Assembly: GCA_014281115.1 (NCBI GenBank)
Contig: JACONQ010000007.1
Span: forward strand, 2,852,001 to 2,916,000
From: Laburnicola sp. R22_1
Lineage: Eukaryota; Ascomycota; Dothideomycetes; Pleosporales; Didymosphaeriaceae
DNA length: 64,000 nt
Direction: 5' to 3'
Below, in pieces: positions 11,296 to 21,446 of the stretch (within the stretch, counting starts at the first letter, position 1; each line of letters opens with the position of its first letter). The notes under the pieces are model-generated. The model was not told the DNA's origin. It saw only the letters and a program-made list of their open reading frames with translations, and did not search any database. Both the position numbers and the translations under genes were made by a program.

Positions 11296-11306
11296 GGGCT
11301 CATAAC
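11296..11306 (-). other. primer binding site of element B
   Basis: GTTATGAGCCC on the minus strand, directly after the 5' LTR; it matches the anticodon arm of initiator methionine tRNA. Confidence 0.75.
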
Positions 11307-11458
11307 TGTAAGGGATAAGTAGGGTAGCAATTAGGAATGAGAGACTGAGTTGATTGTAACAAGCTGAACAGAGAAACTGCTTAAGTAGCAGAATCGTGAT
11401 CAGCAACTAGTCTACATCAGGTTGGTGGTATCATGTGATATCGTACTCCACACTAACA
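11307..11458 (-). repeat. 5' LTR of element B
   Basis: 152 bp; looks identical to 6195-6346. The flanking GTTTC duplication follows at 11459-11463. Confidence 0.95.
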
Positions 11459-11869
11459 GTTTCTCTCTTCGAGCAAGGAAACGTATCGCCTAGCATCAAG
11501 ATTTGCGTATTTGTACAGCTCGGCGTCAGCGCTTGCTGTCTGCAGCTGCTGTTCAAGGTTCTCAATCTTGATATCACGCTGCTCCTGATCTTCGACAAGC
11601 TTTTTGTTGGTGGATTCCAGCTGAAAGATGTGCTTGTTCAGCCGCGCAGTGGTGTCCTTGGCGTTCGACTCGGCTTGTTGTAAGGTCTGAAGCTGATCTT
11701 GTAGGCCAGATACAGCCTGTTTAGATGTGCTGAGTTCAGCTGTGACCCCCTCTGCGGTTTCTCGTGCCTCTTTTACGGTGTTTTCCAGGCGCTGGACAGT
11801 TTTTTGACACCCTTTGAAGCTTTTCGTTGATATCCTTTTTGCTATCCGCAAGGCGTGTGACCTCTGCTT

Positions 11870-12060
11870 CACTCTCTCCAAGTTTCTTGTTGGTTTTAAC
11901 TTGACCCTCTTCCAGACGCTGAACCGCTGCCTGGGAAGATTCAAGTTGCGCCTCAAGGCGTATGACAGCTGCTTCACTCTCTCTAAGTTTCTTGTTGGTT
12001 TCAACCTGACCCTCTTCCAGACGCTGAACCGCTGCCTGGGAAGATTCAAATTGCGCCTTA
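11870..12060 (-). repeat. tandem repeat inside the coiled-coil gene (108-bp unit)
   Basis: Two near-identical copies encode a block containing SSQAAVQRLEEGQV followed by NKKL and ESEA. The high DNA identity suggests recent duplication within the coding region. Confidence 0.7.
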
Positions 12061-12719
12061 AGGTCCTCTTTGTTTTTTTCAAGGCGTGCAATCTCTGTTT
12101 GGCTCTCTTGGAGTTGAGCCTCGCTGGTTTTCAGGCGCCCGATCTCTTCTCCTGAAGTTGAAAGTCGCGCCTCAAGGTCCTCTTTGCTTTTTTCAAGGCG
12201 TGCAACCTCTGCTTGGCTGTCTTGGATTTGGTTTGCAATGCCATTTTTCAGATCTTCTAGACGCTTGATTTCTTCCCGAGAAGTTCCAAGTTGCGTGCTA
12301 ACCAGCTGGTTGCTTTCCTTAAGGCGTTCAACCTCTTCTTGCTTGTCTTTAAGTTGCTTTTGAATATCGCGTTCGCTGTTTCCTAGGCGCTTGAACTCTA
12401 ACTTGGAAGTTTCAAGTTCTGCCTTGAACTGAGCGATTTGGGTCTCGTAGATGCGCCCTTGCGTCGACAATTCCGAAATTCGTTGAAATGATCTCCGGAC
12501 CACCTCATGGAGTCTAGAGATGCCAAATTCGATCAATTGACTGGAATGAAGCAAGAGACGGGCTTTTTTGTCTTGCAGAGTTCTTATCTCTCGGCTTAGG
12601 CGCTCTTGGTTCACCCTCCCGATCTTCGTTATCTTTCGATAGGCAAGACGCGTAGACTTCATCTTGGTAAGCTCAGCGTGGGTACCTTCTACGTCTTGTC
12701 GAAGTTTTTCAATTTGGGC

Positions 12720-12880
12720 CTCCAGCTCTGCATTCCGGGATTCAGCTTCTTTGGCCTGTTCTTGAAGCTGCCGGGTCTGAGTGTAGAGCTCTGCATTCCG
12801 GGATTCAGCTTCTTTAGCCTGTTCTTGAACCTGCCGGATCTGAGTGTCGAGCTCTGCATCCCGGGATTCAGCTTGAACCT
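12720..12880 (-). repeat. tandem repeat inside the coiled-coil gene (66-bp unit)
   Basis: Repeats encoding QEQAKEAESRNAEL, about 66 bp each. The phrase GCATTCCGGGATTCAGCTTC occurs twice on the plus strand, with a third, more divergent copy. Confidence 0.7.
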
Positions 12881-13069
12881 CTTCTTCGAGTTCTTTAGTC
12901 CGGCCCTGTAGCTTTGATGTGGTTTTCTTGAGATCCTCAATCTGCCGCAACAACTCGGTGTTTTCATCGTTTACTTTCCGGTGCTGGGCTTCAGAGCCCT
13001 CTTTGAACCGGGTAAACTCATTAGTATCATTCTCGCGCTCCGTCTCAAGGGACGCAAGCTTCTCTCCAA

Positions 13070-13350
13070 GAGCTGTGGATTCCTTATTGGCTGCCGAAAG
13101 CGCCTCTTTAAGGTCCTCTGACTCCTTCTTTTCCGCTAAAAGATTTTCCTTTAGGGTTTTAGATTCTTTATTAGCTGCCAAAAGCGCCTCTTTAAGATCC
13201 TCTAACTCCTTCTTTTCCGCTAAAAGATTTTCCCTCAGGGTTTTGGATTCCTTGTTGGCTGCCGAAAGCGCCTCTTTAAGGTTCGCTGACTCCTTCTTTT
13301 CCGCTGAAAGATTTCCCCTTAGGGTCTCTGATTCCTTATTGGCTGCCGAA
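13070..13350 (-). repeat. tandem repeat inside the coiled-coil gene (84-bp unit)
   Basis: Three to four copies of a 28-codon block containing LKEALSAANKES, TLRENL and AEKKE. The unit is a whole number of heptads (28 residues), so copy-number changes would preserve the coiled coil. Confidence 0.75.
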
Positions 13351-14093
13351 ACCGCGTCTTTGAGATGATCTGACTCCTTCGTTTGCTCTTCGAGCCGGTT
13401 ACGACCCGCATTCGTAAGCTGTTCAATAGCCCAAGTTCTCTTGCGAAGGGTTTCCTGATGTTCAGCATTATCCGCTTCAAGACGCGCCACTTGCTCCTCC
13501 AGTTTGAGCGACGAATCCTGCCATATGATAGCGCTGTCTTTTTTACTTTTGCTGATTTCGTCGCGTTCGGATCGCGCATTCTTGATGTCACTTTCGAGCT
13601 GCCTCTTCTCCGCATGGAGCTTTTCTAATTCTTCCACGCGTCGCTCCTCCGAGTGTACTGCCAAGCTCCGAGTCTTCTCGCTGTCCCGCAGCGCCGCTTC
13701 CAGTTCGGAAATGCGGATGCCGGCCTGACGTAGCTCGGTTTCAAGTTCAGTCTCGGTCTGGAACTTTCCTATGCATTGTCAGAATGATACAAGTGGTCGG
13801 AGAGTGGCTGACCTACTGGTGGCTTGCTTGGCTTTGCGAATCCTCTCATCGCACTTATCTAGAAACTCCTGCTTCTTCTGTTCGCGATCTTTGAGACGCT
13901 GGATTTCTGTGCGTAAGCGCTGCTCCTCAGCCTCGAGGTCATCTGTGTCGTCGCTGTCGCTGTCGCTGTGCTGCGTGTCTTCGTCTTCGACCTCGTAGGG
14001 ATTCTTTAAGACGCTGGGTGCTGTCTCTGCAGCTATCTGATTCTTGAGTACTGTAATTTGGTGCTGTAAAGCACCCGGGTTGTTGTTGGCCAT

Positions 14094-14614
14094 TTTTTGA
14101 GTGTGAGGAGAGAGTAGGGGAAGCGTGAGCCAGGTTGTACTCCACGTCTGACGGAACGCGCAAGCGCTAGCGCGGATCGCACCTGCCGCATTCACACAGC
14201 TGTCACAGCACAACATCACGTCCAAGCTTGTAGTCTCGCAACTCTGGGAGCTCGTAAAGGCATGGCCATCGACGAGCCTCATAACGGAGCAGGATGCGAG
14301 AAATCAAGCACAGCATGCGAAGGTCTAGCTACTAAGATAATTAATATATGGCAAGTAAAAACGTAACTAGAGCCTTTTTCTCTACCGGGGTATCTTCATG
14401 ACTGTTCACATCCACCAAAGCACTACCATCTCGCCTAGTACCCCAAATCCGCCACGCGCGCTATTGCCGCGCGCTTTGACGTACCAGAGCCGAGCATACT
14501 CCCAAGACAGACGCGGTACCAAGTCTCAGGGCGCGGATCGAGAGGCGTCCGTGAGGCGTCCGACATACGTCGGAGCATGTGGTTTCGATCATCGTCGCTG
14601 CCACACCGACAACT
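14094..14614. other. intergenic stretch between two minus-strand genes
   Basis: The 5' flank of the coiled-coil gene and 3' flank of the glycosyltransferase gene. Open frames here are overlapping shadows, and no repeat or motif stood out. Confidence 0.5.
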
Positions 14615-15817
14615 CTACACCTCGTCGCGATTGTAGTCTTCGAACCCGGCGCCCTCGCCATCTCGATCAACCATGTACATGAATCTACCCTTCTTCGCCT
14701 GCTCCTTGAGATACTCTGGAAGATCCTGGTTGTCGTCGACGCGCGCATACCACTGGAACCATCGGTCCCACAGATCCTTACCGTTCCGGATATGTTCCAC
14801 GATCCACTCTTTGCTTCTGAATTTCTCCGCATTGAGATTGGTGTGGCTGAAGCTCTTCATCTTGAGGAGCATTTCGGCTAGGGTGGCGAAGCACGACGAG
14901 CAATGCCAGGCGCTGTTCCAGATTTCGTGCTTTTCCGAGTCGGGGATGCCAACGAGAGAGCCGTCGCCCTCGCGGAGGCTGGCAGGGAGGATGGTCCGGT
15001 CTGCACCTTGGTACGTTGTTGCTTGGGGGTGTGGCCACTCTTGTCCGCGGTGCAGCCACTGGAAGCTGTAGTAATAGAATCGGCTGCGCAAGGTCGCGAT
15101 ACGGCCGAAGTGGCACTCACGGAGGAGCTGCACGGTCGCGGGCCGGGGAATCTCGTCAATGTCGGACACGATGATGACGTCGTCTTCTTTAGGTACCGCG
15201 TCGTTGGTCAAGTAGGGCAAGACTTGCGAGAACATGGCGTTCCGCTGGAACCGCTCCATGGTCCACGCGTGAGCCTCGTATTCCGGCGACCCAGGGACGA
15301 ATGCACCGGCTTCGACATGACCTGGATGATCTTTTGGTGGTGGTTCTAATACGTGGTGTATTATCTTATCCTCGAACTCGTGGAACTTATGTTTGTTGTC
15401 CTGGTAGTACATCTGCTTCGGAAGGCCTGTGAAGGTTGTGGGCGACTCAAGGATGACGAAGTAGTCGATCTGGGAGGCTAATTCGTGCAGCCGGATTTCT
15501 AACCAGTCGAGCTCGGTGTTCAACATGAACAAGTCGTACACTTTCCGACGGCCGCTGCCATCGGGAGTGTGCGCTGTTTGGCGATAAGGCGGAACGCCGT
15601 GTGCGGAGCATAGTGTCTCCCGTTCGCTAGGCGCGAGGACTCGATGTGTGGCCGCGAATGTGATGTCCTCGGGCTTGATGGTCGTGTCCTTGAACGAGGA
15701 CGTGAAGGGGAGCGGCACGATGGGAAATGCGTAGAATGCGACGAAGAAAATGAAGACTCCCGCGGCGGATACTTTGAAGAAGCGTTTGTTGGTCGTGAAG
15801 TTACATCGTGGCGGCAT
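14615..15817 (-). CDS. family 17 glycosyltransferase (beta-1,4-GlcNAc-transferase-like)
   Basis: An intronless frame of 400 codons. Residues 13-36 (FFKVSAAGVFIFFVAFYAF) form a signal anchor, so this should be a type II membrane protein of the Golgi or ER. The catalytic part resembles GT17, the family of MGAT3, which adds a bisecting N-acetylglucosamine to the core mannose of N-glycans. Visible family features are YDLFMLNTELDWLEIRL, FVILESPTTFTG, a DxD-type metal site in VSDIDEIPRP near residue 219, and WNSAWHCSSCF. Fungal members are common and their acceptor is mostly unproven, so the substrate is not certain. The start is the first in-frame ATG, directly before the anchor. The length matches the family. 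Confidence 0.88.
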   Translation of the reverse strand: MPPRCNFTTNKRFFKVSAAGVFIFFVAFYAFPIVPLPFTSSFKDTTIKPEDITFAATHRVLAPSERETLCSAHGVPPYRQTAHTPDGSGRRKVYDLFMLNTELDWLEIRLHELASQIDYFVILESPTTFTGLPKQMYYQDNKHKFHEFEDKIIHHVLEPPPKDHPGHVEAGAFVPGSPEYEAHAWTMERFQRNAMFSQVLPYLTNDAVPKEDDVIIVSDIDEIPRPATVQLLRECHFGRIATLRSRFYYYSFQWLHRGQEWPHPQATTYQGADRTILPASLREGDGSLVGIPDSEKHEIWNSAWHCSSCFATLAEMLLKMKSFSHTNLNAEKFRSKEWIVEHIRNGKDLWDRWFQWYARVDDNQDLPEYLKEQAKKGRFMYMVDRDGEGAGFEDYNRDEV

Positions 15818-16496
15818 GGTGGTGAAAGAACGGTGCGCCAGCTAAGAAGAGGGAAAGCGAAGAAGATTCTCGGGGTCGAGGAACACAGCCCCGCCCGTTA
15901 GTGCTAGTGAATAGCCGAATGAAAAATACGAGAGGAGGCCAATTGGCTTCCACAATTCGCTGCTTATAGTGCTTAGGCTGAACAAGGCGCCGAGGCGCTG
16001 GTGGTGAAACCACACAACAGCGATCAGAATCCTTTAGCTAATGATAAGGCGAGTTCGAAAGCCGCGCTGTTGTCCCGTCAATCGAATAGCTTAGGATACT
16101 GGGTAACTTGGGGTGTATATGTTTAACATATATAACTGAGTGAGTGTTTGACTAGAAACCCTCGTCTTTCAGGCTGTGCCACTTACCCCTTTATCAGCTG
16201 GCGATGCCATTGCAGATCAAAAAGGTTTTCAGGCTTAGCGCACTAGCCCCTGCGCGGATTCCTAGGCAGCCAGCATCTGATTAGTTGTTCCAAGTTGCCA
16301 TAATTAGCGGACCTTGCGGACTCGTCCGGCCAGCAACAAGCATATGCAACGTGATGTGGCATGGCGTGTCGCATGGCTTTTTCTGCGTCAAAACGTGGCA
16401 CGATGTGCACGAATAAGAGTGCATGCTTGGGCCATAGGGCTGTTGGAGCCTGCGACCCACCCTGGACGGACAGTAAAGGCCGAAGGCAGAACGGTA
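15818..16496. other. intergenic stretch, 5' flank of the glycosyltransferase
   Basis: No supported gene. Overlapping open frames at 16243-16565 on both strands show no domain. The stretch ends at the TA target site of the Tc1-like transposon (16495-16496). Confidence 0.5.
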
Positions 16497-16547
16497 CGGA
16501 GGTGCCTTTCAAAAGTCTTTTCCTGGACCGTGCACGGTGGCGTAAGC
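16497..16547 (+). repeat. left terminal inverted repeat of the Tc1-like element
   Basis: Begins CGGAGGTGCCTTTC; pairs with 17972-18022 with two mismatches over 51 bp. Confidence 0.92.
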
Positions 16548-16625
16548 CACTGCTCTTGGCGCTAGCACCCCTCATAGCAAAAATCCCTCAATCTTCATCA
16601 TTGCTACTCTTCTATCTACCTGATA

Positions 16626-17934
16626 ATGCCTTCGTACGACATTGCCACCCGAGCTCAAGCCTTGACTCTAAAGCTGGCTGGCTTTTCAAATACTGAGATC
16701 GAGTCTATAACTGGAATCCAGCCGCGCACGGTTAATGCTATCTATCGCAAGGCTATCACCCGAGGACTAAACCCCGCTGAGAGCAAGACGATCCTTGACA
16801 AATACGTTGAAGATGGCAATTAATCCGGCCGCCCAAAGAAGCAAACTAAGGAGCTAGTTGAAGATGTACTGTTAAAGGTCCGTTGAGATCGATATGCTCG
16901 CGAGAAGACCTGCGCTTAAATCGCAGCAGAGATTGGAGGAGTGTTAGATATCACAGTCTGGCGAATCCTTAGAGCATCTGGATATCGAAAGACAAAGCCC
17001 ACCCGCAAACTAGGGCTAACAGATGAGATGAAGCGAGCCTATTATTAATTTGCTCTTGATTATAAGGACTGGACGATTGAAGACTAGAAAAAGGTTATCT
17101 GGTCTGATGAGACATCTGTTGTCTATGGTCTTCGAAGAGGGGGATACCGCGTTTGGCGTCTACCTTCTGAGCGTTTTGTTAAGTCCTGCATTCGGCCGCA
17201 GTGGAAGGGGTTCTCTGAGTTTATGTTTTGGGGTTGCTTTTCGTACGACTTAAAAGGCCTATGTCATATCTGGAAGGCAGAGACAAAGAGCGAAAGAAAG
17301 ATTGCAGATCAAGAACTAGAAGCTATAAATAGAGAACTCGAGCCTATTCTTAAGGCAGAGTGGGAGCTAAATACGCCTTTGGCTCGAATGGGCCTTCGAA
17401 ATTAGTCAGGACGAAAACCACAATGGAAGTGGGATAGAAAGCATGGTAAGCTTGAAAGAGGGAGCGGAACTGGGATTGATTGGTGGAGATACTGCCGTCA
17501 GGTTGTTATTCCTAAACTAATTCCCTTCGTACGAGAATGTGAGAAGACTCAACCTGGGGTAATAGTTCAAGAGGATGGTGCAAGCCCACATAAGTCTTTC
17601 TATAAAGACAGGCTCTATAGCTTGGCTAGGGTCGTACAATTACTATGGCCTGGAAACTCCCTGACTTGAATATGATTGAGCCAGCCTGGCCTCATATGAA
17701 AAGAGTAACAACAAAGAAAGGGTCTCCTCGGTTAAGAGCTGAGGCAGAGCGTGTATGGCAAGAGGCATAGGGGAGTTAGAACAGTGGCGGATTCAGGCTT
17801 GGATTGAGAGGATTGAGCGGCATATTCAGGAGATTCTTCGTCTTGAAGGTGGTAATGAGTATAGAGAGGGTAAGACTGAGAAGGTACGACGGTTTGAAGC
17901 TCCTATAGTAGATGATTGGGTTGATATTGAATAG
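16626..17934 (+). pseudogene. Tc1-like transposase, with stops and a frameshift
   Basis: Starts MPSYDIATRAQALTL. The N-terminal helix-turn-helix (GFSNTEIESITGIQPRTV) binds the inverted repeats in this family. A second DNA-binding part follows, then the catalytic DDE domain with D in IWSDETS, D in QEDGASPH and E in MIEPAW; the last two are 34 residues apart. In-frame stops occur after VEDGN (TAA), after LKVR (TGA), at TCA*IAAE (TAA), at AYY*FALD (TAA), at IED*KKVIW (TAG, tryptophan expected) and at LRN (TAG). One base is missing in the C run of the NSPDLN region near 17670. Most stops fit C-to-T changes at CpA. Not functional. Confidence 0.9.
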
Positions 17935-17971
17935 AGATGTCTCTCGTACGAAGAATTTGGTGGCGTTTTTA

Positions 17972-18022
17972 GCTTGCGCCACTGTGCACGGTCCAGGAAA
18001 AGACTTTTGAAAGGCACCTCCG
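17972..18022 (+). repeat. right terminal inverted repeat of the Tc1-like element
   Basis: Reverse complement of 16497-16547 with two mismatches, followed by the TA duplication at 18023-18024. Confidence 0.92.
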
Positions 18023-18269
18023 TATGAGGGGCTCCTGTCATGCACGGAAACAGATGTGGTGTGGCTTACGTGCCAAGTGGAACGGCTGGGTGGCTCGGTC
18101 CCGGGAGTAAACCCTGCGTATACTCTAGCCCTTGTGGGCAAATTAGCATGAATCGCTAGCCCGAAACCCTTATGACATAAGGCAAAAATACGAATCTTAC
18201 CTAAGGTACCTTCAAAATTACCCATTCGGAGCAAGTCACAGGTTCCGGGCACCTCGAGGATGTGAAAAC

Positions 18270-18611
18270 CAATTCGCCCATGTTCGCGACAGGCGCAACC
18301 TAAGAAACTTCTCAAAACTGACGTTGCGGTCGGGAGGTACAACGAAGCCCGTCGTGGATGTGCTCACATCGCTTGGCGTTGATTTCAGATATACATTCGC
18401 CGATTTGTCGTCGTCACTTATGGCGGCTGCGAAGAAGAAGTTTTCTAGCTATCCCGGCATGGAGTACGTGACGCTCGATATTGAGAGATTCCCGCCGGAA
18501 CATGAGGTCTATTCCAAAAGTACCACATGATTATTTCGTCCAACTGCGTCTATGCAGGGTTCCAACATGTTGATTCAAGCGAGGAATCCGACCAATACCG
18601 CGTTATTGTAG
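18270..18611 (+). pseudogene. polyketide synthase C-methyltransferase domain relic
   Basis: A short remnant of the methyltransferase domain of a fungal highly reducing polyketide synthase. Recognisable pieces are GGTTKPVVDVLTSLGVDF (the SAM-binding glycine motif and following helix), FADLSSSLMAAAKKKF and YPGMEYVTLDIERFPPE. After a one-base frame change comes YHMIISSNCVYA, which matches the family's acidic loop and strand (typically SNCVHAT). The glycine-rich motif is damaged (RSGGTT where GAGTGGTT is usual). No ketosynthase, acyltransferase or other PKS domain is nearby, so this is an isolated fossil between the Tc1-like element and the esterase gene. Confidence 0.75.
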
Positions 18612-18832
18612 GCTTTGCTTCCGCATCCTCTTTTCTCTCGTCAAACTTAGCACTTCTACAGAATTCACAAGACCATTGGTGTCAAAACGTAAAATTGCCG
18701 CTTTCAATCATCCTAACATTCTCCTTCAATGATGATCTTGCTATATACTGTGTAAGGGCTACAGACAGCCACGACCACAACTATGTACAAAGAATAGAAA
18801 GGCACCTTGCCTTTTGAACCAGAGCTCGAACC

Positions 18833-19761
18833 TCAAAGTCCAAACCAAGCCAGATCCTCCTGCTCATGCTCCGGCACAGTATGTCCAACCCCTGCAGCAC
18901 TGAAGCCCACAACCTTTGACCCATCACCGTAAACCATGCGCGTATAACCACGCTCCGGGACACCAGTGTCGTTCCTTGAGAATTGCACGCCATGAAGACC
19001 CGACCACATCTTCAACTGTTCGGCCAAGTTGGGGTATGTGACAAAGTTGTCCGCGGTACCGTGCCATGTCATCATGCGGGGATAGCCACCATTGTATCCA
19101 GGATACATGTCTCTGACTTGCTTGACCCACTGGTCTTGCGACTTGGTGATCCGGCCGCTGGCGCACGCGGGGTCAGCGGTCGCTGGGCTGGCGCCAGGAC
19201 TACCCGCAAGGCATCCCGCTGGAACTCCCGAGTAGCACGACGCTGCGGAGATAACGTCGGGGTAGGTGGCCATGAGGACGTTGGTCATCATGCAGCCTGA
19301 GCTTGAACCAGTCACGAAGATTCTCCAGGGATCGGCGTTGTGGTTCTTGATCGCGTATTGAGCCATGGCTATAAGACCTTGGTTGTCGCCGCCTGCATTG
19401 CGAGAGAGGCCCTTTGCGGTGTTGACTTCCCAGCAGTTGTTGTCGTTGCGGGTGCTAGGGAAGATCGTGATGAAGCCTCTCTCCTCGCCAAGCTGGAGGT
19501 ACCTGGTGTTTCGGGCCCTCTCTTTGCCGTTGCCGCCGCAGCCGTGTAACTGTGCGCATACTTAGAAGGGGTCACAGTAATGGTGGATCGGATTGCACGT
19601 ACATGAAAGACCACAGCGGGTTTGGCGGCTGGTCTGGCGGGCACGTTGATGTTGAACTCCAGATTCGTTGGATTTGGGCCCCAGTTCCCTACGGTCACAA
19701 GGGCGCCATTTGCGGCTGCGAACATGGCGGCTAGCCCGCTGACAGTATAGGAGCAGTGCAT
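18833..19761 (-). CDS. secreted esterase, PHB-depolymerase/CE1 type (acetylxylan or feruloyl esterase-like)
   Basis: Two exons: 19603-19761 and 18833-19549, with a 53-bp intron (19550-19602; GTACGT donor, CACAG acceptor). The product has 291 residues. A signal peptide is likely (MHCSYTVSGLAAMFAAANGA), so it should act outside the cell. The alpha/beta hydrolase fold shows the oxyanion region FHLHGCGG, the nucleophile motif VTGSSSGCM (Ser near residue 136), an aspartate candidate in HGTADNFV and a histidine candidate in GVGHTVPEHE. The family hydrolyses acetyl or feruloyl esters on plant xylan; the exact substrate cannot be read from sequence. There is no carbohydrate-binding module. It looks intact and lies between decayed sequences. 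Confidence 0.88.
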
Positions 19762-21321
19762 GTTGCTGAATATGCTGCCGACTATAAACGGATATAAACG
19801 AATGAATGAATGGTTGGTGATTTGGCATGATCGGCTATCGTTTGCTCTTATATAGACGGAGTACTAATACCAAGAAAGGGCTATCTAGGGCACTTGCTCG
19901 ATGTGCAGCTCGGCTCACGACCCCTGCTGTCACCACACGGCGCATTGCACAACAGACCTTCCAATTTCTGTGGCAGGCAATTGGTCTAACCACCTTGGTT
20001 AAAATAAACTCAATTCGGCCTTAATTGTCCGGTCGGCGATATCATCCCGTTGGTTAGCAAGACTACCGTATGCGATGCGTGTGGTCGGGTCCTTGCAAAA
20101 AATAATAATGCGCACGCGGAAAACAGTGCCGGTTGCATCACCCATACAAGACTGTCGGACGCTAATTTCTCCGCATTTCGCACTACCCCAGTGATGAAAC
20201 AACATGGGGAACCAGGATTCTGGATTGGACCCAGTGTTTATATGACATGCCAAGATAGATCCTGGCTTCCAATACCCGCTCAGATGGACATGCATATGCA
20301 TTTCGTACTGGAATTTACAAGAACCTCAGGAGTAGGCATGCCCTATGTTTTTCTACAATGCTTAACTCTTGAAGGGCATACGGTAGTTGTGTAGACCCGA
20401 TGATATCTTTTCCGGCCGGCACTTGGGGTTTCAAGCTAGAGCGTTCCAGGTTTAATGCTTGCACGCAATAAAGAGGAAAGAGCTTGCAGGTATATTTCAA
20501 CAAACTCGAAGATGTTCTCCAAGAGAAGGCGGATATCAATATAGCAGATAATGTTGCATATCTGGTAGAGCGTATTATCAAGCTAGCGAAGCGCAGCAGA
20601 GGCTTGTAATACCCCTAGACAAAGTAGATGGCACCTAGCCGCGCGATCAAAAATTCCCACACCTCGTACCGCAGTATTATCGCAACCATAAGGAGATGAA
20701 TAGAATGTATTACAGCGTTGGATTTTACAGCGATCGCGGGTTGCTTGCAGTTTGTTTTGTATGTCTCGTCAAACAGATCGAAACACGAGACGGAAGCGTC
20801 ATTCAATGGGCGAAACTATCCCAGGTCTATGTTCCGACTTGGCTGTTGAAGGAACGATCATGAGCTACGGTATTCATTCGCAATAGCTTGGGTAGAGCTG
20901 TTGCCAGTTACCCAGGGGGATTTCAGGGGATTATTGATGGTACGGTTTGGCATGACTGCCGTGGTCTCGGGGTTTCATGATTGCTCCGCTGGCTGCGAAT
21001 GTTTTCTACTCGCCTGACAAATTCTTTTGGTCCGCTGTGTAGCTGAAATTGTGGTTTCTGAAGCAGAGGCGGGAGGTCGAGTAGACATCGACGAAGTTTA
21101 TTGCAATGGCTCGAAGTCTCACACTCGGCTAGTATCTAGTAGATATATCCTAGGAAGACCTGAAGATACCCTTTGAAAGCCGTCGTATGTGCACGACAGC
21201 TCTCAGCTTATCCCTTGGACTAATTCCATGTCCTGAAAGTGAATGAACAATGCATGACCTAGATATTAGTCTTTTGACTATGCAAGCGGTTGATGCCTCC
21301 AAGAGGGCTCAGCATCGCCTT
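19762..21321. other. intergenic stretch, no supported gene
   Basis: The 5' flank of the esterase and a long non-coding interval. A frame at 20050-20394 lacks an ATG start and recognisable domains. No tandem repeat or transposon end was recognised. Confidence 0.5.
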
Positions 21322-21327
21322 TATAAA
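21322..21327 (+). promoter_or_regulatory. TATA box for the gene at 21447
   Basis: TATAAA about 120 bp before the ATG, followed by a pyrimidine-rich tract, as in many fungal promoters. Confidence 0.55.
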
Positions 21328-21446
21328 TCTCTCAAAAGCTCCTATAAACTGACCTCATCTACCTCGTTTCCACACTTCTACTTTAGTGGCACCTACCTCT
21401 ATCTCAATCTTTAGAGAGATCTTTCAAACCACAACCCCCCTAAACA

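Larger units (their letters stand above)
6195..11458 (-). mobile_element. Ty1/copia retrotransposon B, nearly intact
   Basis: Full-length copia element of 5264 bp on the minus strand. The two 152-bp LTRs look identical by eye, and a perfect 5-bp target duplication GTTTC flanks it (6190-6194 and 11459-11463). Features run primer binding site, gag, pol, a purine run GGGAGGTG, then 3' LTR. There are no RIP-type stops, unlike the related copies C and G. Only two single-base gaps in homopolymers break the polyprotein. Identical LTRs indicate a recent insertion. It interrupts the coding region of a host coiled-coil gene. Confidence 0.95.
6040..14093 (-). pseudogene. large coiled-coil protein gene split by copia element B
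   Basis: Host gene on the minus strand. The start is taken at the ATG at 14091-14093 (MANNNPGALQ), giving a better start context than longer upstream frames. Exon 1 is 13817-14093; a 48-bp intron (13769-13816) has GTAGGT, CTGAC and CATAG signals. Exon 2 runs to 11459. Element B interrupts it there, and the last 49 codons resume at 6189-6040. Counting one target duplication and removing one surplus base gives exactly 912 codons. The product is almost wholly heptad-like coiled coil, with an acidic stretch (HSDSDSDDTDDLEAEE) near residue 50 and internal repeats such as EALSAANKES. A single-base surplus in a T6 run at 11800-11805 shifts the frame. It resembles structural myosin-tail-like proteins, but no specific family is claimed. 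Confidence 0.8.
16497..18022 (+). mobile_element. Tc1-like transposon, inactive
   Basis: A 1526-bp element with terminal inverted repeats of about 51 bp at 16497-16547 and 17972-18022 (two mismatches; both begin CGGAGGTGCCTTTC), flanked by TA duplications at 16495-16496 and 18023-18024. It contains one transposase relic on the plus strand. TA targets and a DD34E catalytic spacing mark the Tc1 branch of Tc1/mariner. Stops and a frameshift make it inactive, but intact ends mean it could still be a substrate if an active relative exists. Confidence 0.93.

Noticed and set aside
12919..13368. Plus-strand frame of 149 codons, Ser-rich
   Set aside because: Antisense shadow of the repeated coiled-coil region.
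14094..14282. N-terminal extension of the coiled-coil protein
   Set aside because: The in-frame upstream ATG adds a Cys-rich stretch without coiled-coil character; the start at 14093 begins the consistent sequence.
20050..20394. Possible small Cys-containing protein
   Set aside because: No ATG at the start of the frame, overlapping antisense frame, no recognisable domain.
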